Positions 9,023 to 18,263 are shown, numbered from the stretch's first letter. The stretch is DNA of 58,604 nucleotides from Caldilineaceae bacterium (GCA_026708085.1 JAPOVP010000048.1:1-58604); one strand, 5' to 3'. Program-made: numbers and translations. Notes: a model not told the origin generated them from the letters alone.

Positions 9023-10144
9023 ATGACCCAACTCATCAACCTCACCGAACACCTCGCTCAGGACGGCTACGAATACGTCTACGGCATCTCCGCCTACGAC
9101 CTCACCGGCAACGGCGTCCCCGACCTCATCACCCCCGACACCGACGTCGGCCTCTACTGGCTCGAAAACGACGGCCGCGGCAACTTCACCAAGCACGTCA
9201 TCCACAAACGCACCCCCGAATGGCTCGAACGCCACCAGGTCGCCGACATTAACGGCGACGGCCGCCCCGAACTCGTCTTCATCGACAACATCAACGGCTG
9301 CCTTCTCTACTTCGAATATGAAGGTGACCCGCGCCTCGCCGGCTCTTGGCGCACACGCTACGTCGACGAAGGCACCCTCACCGGCGCCTACGCCGTCGCC
9401 GTCGCCGACTTCACCGGCAACGGCAATCTCGATATCGCCGCATCGACCTGGCGCAAGGGCAACCAGTTCGTCTGGTACGAAAACCGCGACGGCCGCTGGA
9501 TCAAACACATCCTTGAAGACGACATCGCCGAGCCCCGTGCCGTCCACGCCGCCGACATCAACGGCAACGGCAAGACCGACCTCCTCGGCACCGCACGTAT
9601 CGCCAATCAGGTCATCTGGTACGAAAACTCCGGCGACCTCCCCAACCGGCCCTGGATCAAGCACATCATCGACGACGCCCCCCAACCCATCCACGGCCAC
9701 CCCGTCGACATGGACGGCGACGGCGACCTCGACGTCGTCATGGCCCTCGGCATGCTCCCCCCCGATGACCCCACCGGCGTCCCCTACGAGCATCATCAGA
9801 TCGCCTGGTACGAAAACGACGGCAACCCCGCCGCCGGCAAATGGCGCAAGCACATCATCTGTGAACGCTTCCCCAACGCCTTCGAAGCCGTCGCCGCCGA
9901 CTTCGACAACGATGGACACGTCGAGGTCGTCGCCACCGCCTGGCACGAGACCGGCCGCGTCGCCTACTTCAAACACCGCGGCGACCCCCGCGGCCCCTGG
10001 GATATGCAGCTCCTCAAAGACGGCTGGACCAACGCCAACATGGTCATCGCCGCCGACGTCAACGGCAACGGCCGCCTCGACATCGTCGCCTCCGCCGAAC
10101 GCGGCAGCAACGAAGTCCGCTGGTGGCGCAACGAAGGCCCGTAA
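9023..10144 (+). CDS. FG-GAP/VCBS repeat beta-propeller protein
   Basis: 373 residues; ATG after AGAGG. At least five blades repeat the calcium-loop signature of FG-GAP/VCBS repeats: DLTGNGVPDLI, DINGDGRPELVF, DFTGNGNLDIAAS, DINGNGKTDLLG, DMDGDGDLDVVM, DFDNDGHVEVVA, DVNGNGRLDIVAS, each followed by WYENxG. This is an integrin-like seven-bladed propeller. No signal peptide is visible, which is unusual for a family usually found outside the cell; either the start lies elsewhere or the protein is cytoplasmic. The near full-length open frame on the opposite strand is an effect of codon bias. Confidence 0.85.
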   Translation: MTQLINLTEHLAQDGYEYVYGISAYDLTGNGVPDLITPDTDVGLYWLENDGRGNFTKHVIHKRTPEWLERHQVADINGDGRPELVFIDNINGCLLYFEYEGDPRLAGSWRTRYVDEGTLTGAYAVAVADFTGNGNLDIAASTWRKGNQFVWYENRDGRWIKHILEDDIAEPRAVHAADINGNGKTDLLGTARIANQVIWYENSGDLPNRPWIKHIIDDAPQPIHGHPVDMDGDGDLDVVMALGMLPPDDPTGVPYEHHQIAWYENDGNPAAGKWRKHIICERFPNAFEAVAADFDNDGHVEVVATAWHETGRVAYFKHRGDPRGPWDMQLLKDGWTNANMVIAADVNGNGRLDIVASAERGSNEVRWWRNEGP

Positions 10145-10165
10145 CACACCACATCGCGCCGGTAG

Positions 10166-10186
10166 GGGCAGGCCTCGTGCCTGCCC
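10166..10186. repeat. Intergenic hairpin repeat after the FG-GAP gene
   Basis: GGGCAGGC, 5-base loop, GCCTGCCC: a perfect 8-bp stem 22 bp after the stop. There is no T-run, so it is more like a dispersed palindromic repeat than an intrinsic terminator. Confidence 0.5.
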
Positions 10187-10264
10187 TCAGCCTCCCCTCC
10201 ACGATCTCCCTGTCTGACCCCCTCATCTCCTCCGCAAACCAATTTCAAAATTGGCGAAAATTCC

Positions 10265-10294
10265 TTCAAAAACACCCGTTTTCCGTGTTATAAT
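10265..10294 (+). promoter_or_regulatory. Candidate promoter with consensus -10 box
   Basis: TATAAT at 10289-10294 with TTCAAA at 10265-10270, 18 bp apart, in an AT-rich dip of an otherwise GC-rich region. It leaves a leader of about 105 bases before the gene at 10405. Confidence 0.5.
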
Positions 10295-10404
10295 ACATTC
10301 TTCGCACCGCCGAACTATCCCGGTGCGCTTAACCAACCCACTGCCGTGGCCGGCCCCCCCCGGCCGCACGGCGAGCGCAACACGTATCGAAGGAGATACC
10401 ATCA

Positions 10405-11421
10405 ATGTCGAAAAAACTCTGCAAAGGAATCAGAAAAGACGGCAGCCCCTGTCGAGGACAAGGGCTCAAACAGTTCGACGGCCTCTGTATCGCCCACGGG
10501 CCCACCCCCGAACAGGCCTACCAATGGCGCTCCCAAGGCGGCAAAAACTCCGCCACCGCCGCCCGCCTCGACAAACGCATGCCCGAACGATTCAAAGACC
10601 TTCACGACATCCTCAAAAAGGGATTGATTCTGGTCATGGAAGGAAAGCTCAGCCCCGCCCGCTACGCCGCCATCTGCCGCGGCGTCAGAATGATACTCGA
10701 ACTCTACCGCCAGGCCGACCAGGAGATGGACCTCATCCGCGCCGAAGAAATCCAGGCCGAGGCCGCCGCATTCCTCGACACACACGCCAACCTCGACGTC
10801 CTCGAAGCCGCCGACGAAATGTCCGCCAGACAGGACCAGTACCGCAGTGAAGCCCTCGTCGACCAGGGCTTCGCCGAATTCGAAGAACCGTTCGACCCCG
10901 AAGAGCCCCCCGAAGTCGTCCTCAACGACAAAGGTCGACGCCGCTACGGCTACCGAAACCTCGGCCTGACACAAGAATTCCTGAATGAAATAAGCGAAGA
11001 GCTGATTCACTTTGACCCCCGCGAGTCCGATGTTTCCAATCTTCCCGACACCACCGAACTGCTGGAAGACATGCAAAAGGATGTCGAAGAGTCTCTGTCA
11101 ACTCTGGCCCGCGACGACGTCGCTCCCTTCGACCCCCTCACCGGCCAGGCCATCACCAAGCTCCCGGCCGGTGTGAAAAACAACTCCGGGTCCCGCCGTT
11201 CCCCCCTTGAGGACCAGGACCCACAGGATGTCCTGGAAATGCAACGCAACATGACAAAAGAGCTGTTGCGTATGGCTGAAGAGATCTCAGAAAACAAAGA
11301 CTACAAACGCAGACTGGCTAAGTTGGAAGAACACAAAAAGAACCTCGAGGACACCGAAGCCTTTCTCGAAGCCAACGGCCATCCAATCGGCCCCCTGCCA
11401 GCTAAACTCAGCTGGCAGTAA
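10405..11421 (+). CDS. Zinc-finger plus coiled-coil protein of unknown function
   Basis: 338 residues; ATG after AAGGAG. The first 30 residues (LCKGIRKDGSPCRG...GLCIAHG) have the C-x9-C-x10-C-x2-H spacing of DUF5763-type zinc motifs. Residues about 45-110 (GGKNSATAARLDKR...) are basic and helical, like DNA-associated or terminase-small-subunit-like folds. The middle is acidic. Residues about 270-325 (MQRNMTKELLRMAEEISENK...LAKLEEHKKNLED) should be a coiled coil. The last codons form a perfect 9-bp hairpin (11395-11418) that ends at the stop codon; no T-run follows. Function unknown; DNA or RNA binding is plausible. Confidence 0.7.
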   Translation: MSKKLCKGIRKDGSPCRGQGLKQFDGLCIAHGPTPEQAYQWRSQGGKNSATAARLDKRMPERFKDLHDILKKGLILVMEGKLSPARYAAICRGVRMILELYRQADQEMDLIRAEEIQAEAAAFLDTHANLDVLEAADEMSARQDQYRSEALVDQGFAEFEEPFDPEEPPEVVLNDKGRRRYGYRNLGLTQEFLNEISEELIHFDPRESDVSNLPDTTELLEDMQKDVEESLSTLARDDVAPFDPLTGQAITKLPAGVKNNSGSRRSPLEDQDPQDVLEMQRNMTKELLRMAEEISENKDYKRRLAKLEEHKKNLEDTEAFLEANGHPIGPLPAKLSWQ

Positions 11422-11820
11422 GGCAAGAACAAAAAATAATATATAAATTCTTTCTGTTCCCTTCCGGGCCACAGCCGTACACCCCTACCCTCCACCCACC
11501 CCCCAAACGACCCTCTCCGCCCCAAACCTCCCTCTTCCGCCCCAAAAACCCACCAAAACCCCCAGACCCACCCCTACCCCCGCCATGAAATCCCCCCATC
11601 CCCCCAAATCCCCGTGCAGACAAAAGAAAATCACAACAATCCCCCTAATCCCCCAAAATCACAATCCAAAATCGATAATCCCCCCCAATCTCTCGCAGAT
11701 CTCTCGCAATCTCTCGCACCTCACTCACACAGCCGCCCCCACTGACCTCCACTGACCTCCACTGACCGCTGACTACTGACCACTGACCACTGACCACTGA
11801 CCACTGCAGTTCTTTTTCCC
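11422..11820. repeat. Low-complexity, repeat-rich intergenic region
   Basis: No gene. It starts with an AT-rich patch (AAAAAATAATATATAAATTC), then about 200 bases of C-rich, almost G-free sequence. Four near-copies of CTCTCGCA lie at 11689-11719. An array of ACTGACCTCC and CTGACCA units fills 11741-11808. The heptamer also occurs at 8931-8954. The strong strand asymmetry (C over G) could favour unusual DNA structure. Confidence 0.6.
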
Positions 11821-11823
11821 TCC

Positions 11824-11852
11824 TTGACACACGCCCCGCTTTTCCCTAAAAT
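11824..11852 (+). promoter_or_regulatory. Strong promoter of the first transporter operon
   Basis: TTGACA (11824-11829), exactly 17 bp, TAAAAT (11847-11852): close to the sigma-70 consensus. It lies 16 bp after the heptamer array and 88 bp before the SBP start. Confidence 0.7.
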
Positions 11853-11940
11853 GCCCACCAGAATCCTCCCCTCGAACCCCTTGCAACGGCGCAACCTGGA
11901 ATAGACCTCTGTAATTCCATTATCCAAAGGAGAAAGAGAC

Positions 11941-13707
11941 ATGCGTATCAAACGTAACTGGTTGAACTGTTCACTTCTGTCCCTCCTGCTGGTCTTCGCC
12001 CTGCTCGTCGGCGCCTGTGCCGCCCCCGCAACCACCGGTGACGGCGCCGACACCGCCATGGAGGAGGATACGGGCGATGAAATGGCCGAACTGCCCGGCA
12101 TCCAATACGCCGTCAACCCCGACACCGTCGACTCCGACCGTCTGCTCGTCCTCCCAGGACGTACCCGGTTCGGCGTCGGTATGTGGGGCGGAATCACCGC
12201 CGGCAACTGGAACTTCGGCAGCGAGTCCTTCTACATGGTCCAGATGCCGCTCATCTTCATGGGCCCCATGGGCAACACCACCCCCACGCCCTGGATTGCA
12301 CGCCGCATCGAGCGCGTTGACGACAACATGGCCATGGAGATCGAGCTCTACGAAGATGCCGTCTGGAGCGATGGCGAACGCATCACCACCGCCGACGTCG
12401 CCTTCACCTTCGAACTCCTCTATCACGCCGATGCCGACTACTGGCTCGGCGATGCCAAAGTCCTATTCCCCAACATCACAGGCGGACAGGACTACTTCGA
12501 AGGCAAGGCCGACTCCATCTCCGGCATCAAGATCATCGATGACTTCAATATGCGCATCGAAGCCGACGAACCCATCGGCCTCGTCTGGCGCCCACTGGCC
12601 TTCCTCTCCGTTCTGCCTGAACACCACCTCGGCCAGTACACCGCCGCCCAGCTCTGGGCCGGCGACTTCCCCGATGCCTGGGTTCCCGAGGTCACCAGCG
12701 GCCCCTACCGCGTCGTCAGCTGGGACGAAGAAGCCAAGGTCCTCGAGCTGCAGCGCAATGAGGACTGGTGGGGCAACGCCATCTACGGCAAGCCCGGCAT
12801 CAAGCGCTACGCCGAACACTCCGGCCTGACCCTCGACAACTTCCTCGCCGGCGAATCCGACATGGTCAAAGTCGGTGCCAGCGACTACGAGACCGTCAGT
12901 GACCTCGCCGATACCGCCATCCATCCCCGCACCTTCATGATGACAGGCTACGGCCTCAATCGCGGCGACGACCGCAAACTGCCGCGCAAGGTCATGGACG
13001 CCATCGCCCTCGCCGTCAACCGCGAGCTCTGGGCCGAAGTACTCTACTTTGGCTTCGGCCAGCCGGAAGACTCAGTCTTCGGGCTGCGCGGCCACCAGAC
13101 CGCCGCAGAGTCCTTCTGCGACGACTGCGACGAAAGCCTCGTCGTGCCGCGCACGTTCGACCCCGAAAAGGCCAAACAGCTCCTCGCCGAAGCTGAATCC
13201 GAAGGCATCTGGGATCCCAGTCGCGTCCTCATTGTGCTCGGCGGTTCAGGTGGTGACGCCTCCGTCCTGCTCCAGCAACAGCTGGCCGATGTCGGAATCC
13301 AGACCGAGATCCTCGCCGGGAGGGAACTCCAACAGGAGCGCAGCGCCAGCGGCGACTATGACATCAGCATGATCGGCGGCTGGGTCTCCAACACCCTGCG
13401 CAACTGCGAGTACTGGGTCGGCAGCTGCGAAGAGGACTACTGGCCCGCCAGCTTCCACTGGTGCAACGACGAATTCAGAAGCATGTGTAGCGTCGCCATG
13501 GGCACCACCGACCCCGACGAGAAAACGCGCGCCACCCAGGCCTTGATGGAAATCTACTTCGAAGACGGCCCCATCTGGGGTGTCACCCAGATCGCCGAAT
13601 TCTACGTGATGACCGACGACCTCGGCGGCTTCATCCCCGAAGAAGCCTTCAACTGGCTCGGCACCTCCGGTGAAAAAGGCGTAGTCAGCTGGTACTGGAT
13701 CGAATAG
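11941..13707 (+). CDS. ABC transporter substrate-binding lipoprotein (SBP_bac_5)
   Basis: 588 residues; ATG after AAAGGAG. A basic start, hydrophobic core and lipobox LVGAC predict a lipoprotein, followed by an acidic linker. The body shows family 5 (peptide/nickel type) features: YEDAVWSDGERITTADVAFTFELL, a central LSVLPEHHLGQ, and VTSGPYRVVSWDEEAKVLELQRNEDWWG. It should sit on the outer face of the membrane and pass an oligopeptide or sugar-like ligand to the two permeases downstream. First gene of a long plus-strand array; no ATP-binding subunit follows. A VapBC-like pair separates it from its permeases. Confidence 0.92.
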   Translation: MRIKRNWLNCSLLSLLLVFALLVGACAAPATTGDGADTAMEEDTGDEMAELPGIQYAVNPDTVDSDRLLVLPGRTRFGVGMWGGITAGNWNFGSESFYMVQMPLIFMGPMGNTTPTPWIARRIERVDDNMAMEIELYEDAVWSDGERITTADVAFTFELLYHADADYWLGDAKVLFPNITGGQDYFEGKADSISGIKIIDDFNMRIEADEPIGLVWRPLAFLSVLPEHHLGQYTAAQLWAGDFPDAWVPEVTSGPYRVVSWDEEAKVLELQRNEDWWGNAIYGKPGIKRYAEHSGLTLDNFLAGESDMVKVGASDYETVSDLADTAIHPRTFMMTGYGLNRGDDRKLPRKVMDAIALAVNRELWAEVLYFGFGQPEDSVFGLRGHQTAAESFCDDCDESLVVPRTFDPEKAKQLLAEAESEGIWDPSRVLIVLGGSGGDASVLLQQQLADVGIQTEILAGRELQQERSASGDYDISMIGGWVSNTLRNCEYWVGSCEEDYWPASFHWCNDEFRSMCSVAMGTTDPDEKTRATQALMEIYFEDGPIWGVTQIAEFYVMTDDLGGFIPEEAFNWLGTSGEKGVVSWYWIE

Positions 13708-13731
13708 GAGCTAGTCCGAAAACAGACAGCA

Positions 13732-13763
13732 AAGAGGAGGGAGAACGGTTCCTCCCTCCTCTT
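13732..13763 (+). terminator. Stem-loop after the SBP gene
   Basis: AAGAGGAGGGAG and CTCCCTCCTCTT form a perfect 12-bp stem with an 8-base loop, 24 bp after the SBP stop. Only a weak T/C tail follows. It may be a partial terminator or mRNA-end protector that sets a higher level of SBP than permease. Confidence 0.55.
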
Positions 13764-13900
13764 CTCACTCGACTCTAGTGACGGAGATGCCAAGTCTGTT
13801 CGGCGACAAGCTCTGCCGACCTTCTTCTTGCCGAACACAATGCAAAGTGGTGGGCAGATGTCGTCTAACATTAGTGTCGACCCTAAAGGAGACAATATCG

Positions 13901-14218
13901 ATGGAGCAGCATTGCATTCAACTGTTTACAGATCCTGAGACCGAGCGGCGACTCGAGGTTTTTGCCTCAAAGCGCAATGTAGCCGTTGCCGACTACTGCC
14001 TGCAAGCCATCAAGCGGCAGTTGGTCGAAGATGAACAGTTGGAAGCCTTTCGGTCAACCAGTGTTGGCAAGTCCGAAGTAGATGAGGCCTTCTTCGATAG
14101 TCTGCAAGCGCTTAGGGAGAAAATCAGGAAACGTCGGAAGGGAAAACCAATCGAGGTTGACCGTGTGATTTCTCAAATTCGCGAAGAACGAGATGACGAA
14201 ATCTATGGTTTGCGTTGA
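13901..14218 (+). CDS. Antitoxin of a VapBC-type pair
   Basis: 105 residues. The ATG at 13901 follows AAAGGAG; the longer frame upstream has no ribosome site. The first 45 residues (CIQLFTDPETERRLEVFASKRNVAVADYCLQAIKRQL) look like a ribbon-helix-helix DNA-binding unit; the basic and acidic tail (LREKIRKRRKGK...EERDDEIYGLR) would wrap the toxin. It overlaps the PIN toxin by 26 bp, the usual translational coupling. It should neutralise the toxin and repress its own promoter. Confidence 0.7.
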   Translation: MEQHCIQLFTDPETERRLEVFASKRNVAVADYCLQAIKRQLVEDEQLEAFRSTSVGKSEVDEAFFDSLQALREKIRKRRKGKPIEVDRVISQIREERDDEIYGLR

Positions 14219-14636
14219 CGCTAACGTCTTCATTCTAGCATTCTTAGGTGGACAATTCTCAGAGCAGGCCAATGAACTGTTTAGGAACTGGAATCGCGAA
14301 AAAATTGCGCTGATTGCGCCACACCTATTGGCATTTGAAGTCACATCCACGTTACGCCGCTTGGTCTTTCTTGGAGAAATCACGCCGCAGGAGGGAGAGG
14401 AAGCCTTCAAGCACTTCTTAACTCTTGACATCCAACTTTTCTTCCGGAGGGAAGTCGTTTCTATAGCGTGGCAATACGCGCATCAGTTCAACCGCCCGCG
14501 TGCCTACGACACTGCTTACCTGGCAGTAGCTCACTTGAACAATTGTGAATTCTGGACCGCCGACAGACGGCTATATCGCGCAGTAACCGATTCGCTGCCC
14601 TGGGTGAAGTGCCTGCAGGACAACCTCGACTCCTGA
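14193..14636 (+). CDS. PIN-domain ribonuclease toxin (VapC-like)
   Basis: 147 residues. The PIN fold is marked by VCVDANVFILAFL (Asp 9), a conserved Glu in LLAFEVTSTLRRL, YDTAYLAVAH and the late Asp in FWTADRRLY, which together form the acidic metal-binding pocket. Such toxins cut tRNA, rRNA or mRNA. It overlaps its antitoxin. ATG at 14193 or 14205 are both possible. The pair sits between the SBP and permease genes of one ABC system, an odd place; the permease has its own ribosome site after it. Confidence 0.85.
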   Translation: MTKSMVCVDANVFILAFLGGQFSEQANELFRNWNREKIALIAPHLLAFEVTSTLRRLVFLGEITPQEGEEAFKHFLTLDIQLFFRREVVSIAWQYAHQFNRPRAYDTAYLAVAHLNNCEFWTADRRLYRAVTDSLPWVKCLQDNLDS

Positions 14637-14693
14637 TCCAGATGCCGCAGGCAGGTGCTAGTGCCATCTGAGTGACCTGAAAGGGAATTAACC

Positions 14694-15722
14694 TTGACCC
14701 AGTACATCGTCCGCCGCATCCTCGTCGCCTTCCCCATGCTCATCGTCATCACCTACATCAACTTCGCCCTCATGCGCCTCGCACCCGGCGACCCCACACT
14801 CTTCATGTTCGTGACCGCCGAAACGCAGGGAATGACACCTCAGCAGGTGCGCGATCAACTGGGCATCCAGGAAGCCTACAAAGGGCGCGGCGAAGATGAA
14901 GGCACCAGCAATCGGGATTTCCTCCACGAAAGACTCGGACTCAACGACCCCATCCACGTCCAATATTTCCGCTGGCTGGGCAGGGTTGTGCAAGGAGACT
15001 TCGGCCGCGCCATGCGCACCGCCGAGCTGATCGGCCCCGAACTGGCAGTCCGCGTCCGCGTCACCATCCGCCTGACTGTGCTGGCGACGCTGCTCAGCGT
15101 CGGCATCGGCGTTATCGCCGGCTCGCTCTCTGCTCTCTACCAGTACTCGGCCTTCGACAACATCGTCTCCTTCATCACTTACATCCTCATCAGTGTGCCC
15201 GGATTTCTCCTCGCCACCTGGGTCATCATCATCTTTGCCATAAGGCTGGGCTGGTTTCCCGCCGGCGGCATGTATAACGCGCGCACCGGAGGCGACTTCT
15301 GGGACCGCGTCTACTATCTGATCCTGCCCGTGTTGGCAATGGGGATCAGCGGCTCGGCCGGTCTCATCCGCTGGACCCGCACCAGCGTTCTCGAAACAAT
15401 GCGCGCCGACTACGTCACCGTGGCCCGCGCCAAAGGCCTCAAGGAGCGCATCGTCCGCAGTCGCCACATCTTCCGCAATGCCCTCCTGCCCATCCTCACC
15501 ATCGTCGGCCGCAGCATCCCCTTCGTCATCGGCGGCTCCGCCTTCTTCGAGATTGTCTTCAACTACCCGGGCGTCGGCATGTGGACCGCAAAAGCAGCCG
15601 AAGCCAAAGACTTCTCCATCATGATCGCCACCATCACCGTCACCGCCGTTCTTGTCATCCTCAGCAACCTGATCGTGGACATCTGCTACTGTTGGGTCGA
15701 TCCGCGCGTTACCTATTCGTAA
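14694..15722 (+). CDS. ABC permease, DppB/OppB type
   Basis: 342 residues from a TTG start after AAGGGA. N-terminal helix (YIVRRILVAFPMLIVITYINF), the MRLAPGDP motif of the family, about six membrane helices and the EAA-type loop (DYVTVARAKGLKERIVRSRHIFRNALLPI) that docks on the ATPase. It ends with the typical NLIVDICYCWVDPRVTYS. It pairs with the DppC-type permease 28 bp downstream to form the channel for the SBP encoded at 11941. Confidence 0.93.
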   Translation: MTQYIVRRILVAFPMLIVITYINFALMRLAPGDPTLFMFVTAETQGMTPQQVRDQLGIQEAYKGRGEDEGTSNRDFLHERLGLNDPIHVQYFRWLGRVVQGDFGRAMRTAELIGPELAVRVRVTIRLTVLATLLSVGIGVIAGSLSALYQYSAFDNIVSFITYILISVPGFLLATWVIIIFAIRLGWFPAGGMYNARTGGDFWDRVYYLILPVLAMGISGSAGLIRWTRTSVLETMRADYVTVARAKGLKERIVRSRHIFRNALLPILTIVGRSIPFVIGGSAFFEIVFNYPGVGMWTAKAAEAKDFSIMIATITVTAVLVILSNLIVDICYCWVDPRVTYS

Positions 15723-15750
15723 GCCCAGTCTATCGGAGTAAATTGCGAGA

Positions 15751-16656
15751 ATGAGCGCGCAAAACGATAATTCCTCAGATTCAGCTCAGGCCGTTACCCT
15801 CGAAAGGCCGTCGTTGGCCGCCCAGAACTTCCGACTCTTTTTGCAGAATCCCGGCGCCGTCGGTGGCATCATTTTTATGTTGCTGATAACAATTTCAGCC
15901 ATTTTGGCCCCCTGGTTGACACCTTTCGAGCCGCATGAAATCGATGTCCAGGCCATCCGCAAACCCCCCAGCGCCGAACACTGGCTGGGTACCGACCTCA
16001 CCGGCCGCGACATGCTGTCGCGCATCCTCCACGGCGGTCGCGTTTCGCTCCTGATCGGTCTCGCCGCCGTCATCATCCGCACCGCCATCGGCCTCGTCCT
16101 GGGCTCGGTCTCCGGCTACTTCGGTGGCGTCGTCGATTTTGGCGTCCAGCGCGTCGTCGATATCATGATCGTTTTCCCCGATATCTTCTTCCTCCTCATC
16201 GTCATTGCCATTATCGGTCCCACACCTTGGACGCTCCTGATCGCTCTCGGATTCTTGAGCTGGCCCTTCGACGCCCGTATCTTTCGCTCACAAGTGCTGT
16301 CGATTCGCGAGCACGACTACATCCTCGCCGCTCGCTCCATCGGTACCACCACCGGCAGAATCGTCCGCCAGCACGTTATGCCCAATCTCGTGCCCCTCGT
16401 GCTCGTCAACATGACGCTCAATATCGGCGTAGCCATCATCGCCGAAGCCGGCATCAGCTTTCTCGGCCTCGGCGTCCAGCCCCCTACGCCCAGCTGGGGC
16501 AACATGATCACGTCCGCCAACAACCTCTCCCTCATTCAGCGCTTCTGGTGGCTGTGGGTCCCGCCGGGAGGCGTCCTGGTAGGCACCGTAATCTCCCTCA
16601 ACCTCATCGGTGACGCCCTCCGGGACATTCTCGACCCCCGCTGGCGCGCCTCATAA
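15751..16656 (+). CDS. ABC permease, DppC/OppC type
   Basis: 301 residues; ATG at 15751. It has a cytoplasmic start, a first helix at about residues 38-58, the HWLGTDLTGRDMLSRILHGGRVSLLIG signature, the EAA loop (HDYILAARSIGTTTGRIVRQHVMPN) and the LGVQPPTPSWGNMI segment, ending DALRDILDPRWRAS. Partner of the DppB-type permease just upstream. No OppD/OppF-type ATPase follows; the next gene is a sialidase-like propeller. Confidence 0.93.
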   Translation: MSAQNDNSSDSAQAVTLERPSLAAQNFRLFLQNPGAVGGIIFMLLITISAILAPWLTPFEPHEIDVQAIRKPPSAEHWLGTDLTGRDMLSRILHGGRVSLLIGLAAVIIRTAIGLVLGSVSGYFGGVVDFGVQRVVDIMIVFPDIFFLLIVIAIIGPTPWTLLIALGFLSWPFDARIFRSQVLSIREHDYILAARSIGTTTGRIVRQHVMPNLVPLVLVNMTLNIGVAIIAEAGISFLGLGVQPPTPSWGNMITSANNLSLIQRFWWLWVPPGGVLVGTVISLNLIGDALRDILDPRWRAS

Positions 16657-16718
16657 CTGCGACGAACAGGTTCCGCACACGCCGAAAGTCACCCGCAAAC
16701 CCAGTCAGGAGACAGATC

Positions 16719-17843
16719 ATGCAGCACGGCATCCTCTACAAACGCCCCGGACGCTACTCGCTCGGCCCCGTCCCCCAGCTCCTCCCCGACGGCCGCCTCA
16801 CCGTCGGCGTCGTCTCCTCCCCCTTCGCCGACCACTACGGCCTCGCCGACTGGATCGTGCTCGTCTCCGATGATCAGGGCGAGACCTTCACCGAAACCAC
16901 CGACCAGACCATCCCCCTCGCCTGGCCCGCCGCCCTGCCCCGCGAATACTACGACCGCTACGCCGACGTCCAGCCCGACGGCAGCTACCTCGCCGCCGGC
17001 ACCGTCGGCTTTGAGTCTTGGCCCAAGGAGCGCGCCGCCGAAGCCGAAGAGCTTGGCCTCACCGCCCGCCCCCACCCCAACAACACCGGCAACGACCTCC
17101 TCATCGGCATGCCCAAGCTCTTCGTCATGCGCTCCCACGACCAGGGCAAAACCTGGGACCGCCGCGACTGGCTCGTCCCCGGCTTCAGCTGGATGACCGC
17201 CTTCCCCCGCTGGACTCGCCTCCAGGCCGGCAACATCCTCCTCCCCGTCTATGCCCGAGATCAGGAAGGCGACAAGGGCCAGGTCTTCATCTGGCGCTCC
17301 GACCCCGACGGCGACAACTGGCGCCTCATCCCCCTCTCCTCCAGCGTCTCCAGCGTCACCGGCGACGAGACCTGCTTCATCGAAGCCGAACCCGGCAAGG
17401 TCCTCGCCCACATCCGCCACTCGACCCCCGGCCACCTCACCAGCGGCTACCTGCTCGAAAGTTGGTCCGAAGACGCCGGCCTCACCTGGTCGCAGCCGCT
17501 GCGCACCGAAGTCAGGGGCTATCCCCCCCACCTTCTCCGCCTCCAGGACGGCCGCATCCTCTGCGGCGTCACCTACCGCTGGGAACCCATGGGCATCCGC
17601 CTCGTCCTCAGCGAAGACAACGGCAAGACCTGGGACACCGACAACACCATCATCATGCGCGACGACGCCGGCACCGCCTCCCCCATGTGGCCCGACTACC
17701 CCAACCACAGCGGCGGCTCCGACGTCGGCTACCCCATCACCGTGCAGTTCGACGACGGCAGCCTTTTCACCTGCTACTGGATTACCCTCGAAGACGGCAT
17801 CTGCCACGCCGCCTACACAAAATGGACCCTCGACGACATCTGA
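16719..17843 (+). CDS. Sialidase-like BNR/Asp-box propeller protein 1
   Basis: 374 residues; ATG after GGAGACAG. Four Asp-boxes (S-x-D-x-G-x-T-W/F) are clear: SDDQGETF, SHDQGKTW, SEDAGLTW, SEDNGKTW, spaced as in a six-bladed propeller. The FRIP motif of true sialidases is not seen, so 'exo-alpha-sialidase' is a family label, not a proven activity. No signal peptide, so it probably acts in the cytoplasm on an imported sugar. It follows the permeases by about 60 bp and is likely in their operon. It is only distantly like the three tandem paralogues at 23417-27277. Confidence 0.8.
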   Translation: MQHGILYKRPGRYSLGPVPQLLPDGRLTVGVVSSPFADHYGLADWIVLVSDDQGETFTETTDQTIPLAWPAALPREYYDRYADVQPDGSYLAAGTVGFESWPKERAAEAEELGLTARPHPNNTGNDLLIGMPKLFVMRSHDQGKTWDRRDWLVPGFSWMTAFPRWTRLQAGNILLPVYARDQEGDKGQVFIWRSDPDGDNWRLIPLSSSVSSVTGDETCFIEAEPGKVLAHIRHSTPGHLTSGYLLESWSEDAGLTWSQPLRTEVRGYPPHLLRLQDGRILCGVTYRWEPMGIRLVLSEDNGKTWDTDNTIIMRDDAGTASPMWPDYPNHSGGSDVGYPITVQFDDGSLFTCYWITLEDGICHAAYTKWTLDDI

Positions 17844-18263
17844 TCGCCGCTCTCAAACGTTAGCAATGACAAACTTGCCCAATTCTCGATTCAATGTGAG
17901 GCAGAGAATGTGCCTTCTCTCACGCCTCTCTCCTCTACACTCTCTCCTCGCCTTTGGGCGGTCGGGCCTATTCGGCCCTCCCTTGTGCGGGGGCGGAGCC
18001 CCCGCACCGCCCCCTCTCCTACAACATGCCTCGCCCACCTGGTGCCTTCAATCGAGCAGGTCCCATTGCGACCCTTTTTCCACACCCACCCTGTCCCCGG
18101 CCCCGGCTGGCTTCCACCATCAGCCAGCGCCCTACCAGCCATCTGGACCAATTCCCCGACCGGCCCACCAGGTGCCGCAACGCCAGCCAATGCGCGCTAC
18201 AGTTATCGTGAAAATCCACGAAAATCCTGCAAATCCTGATTCAGACAGTAAAGGAACATCCCC
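17844..18263. other. Gene-free stretch with hairpins and a dispersed repeat
   Basis: Two hairpins lie close together: GGGCC/GGCCC (17964-17978) and GTGCGGGGG, 5-base loop, CCCCCGCAC (17985-18007), without a T-run. At 18210-18248 is the second copy of the repeat ending ATCCTGATTCAGACA, which runs up to the ribosome site of the next gene. The hairpins may end the transporter-propeller transcript. Confidence 0.5.

Noticed and set aside
8981..10147. Almost full-length open frame (388 aa) opposite the FG-GAP gene
   Set aside because: Valine/Asp/Gly-rich shadow caused by C-ending codons of the real gene; the plus strand shows clear FG-GAP repeats.
16689..17807. 372-aa minus-strand frame opposite sialidase-like gene 1
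   Set aside because: Low-complexity mirror of a high-GC gene; no domain likeness, and the plus strand has four Asp-boxes.
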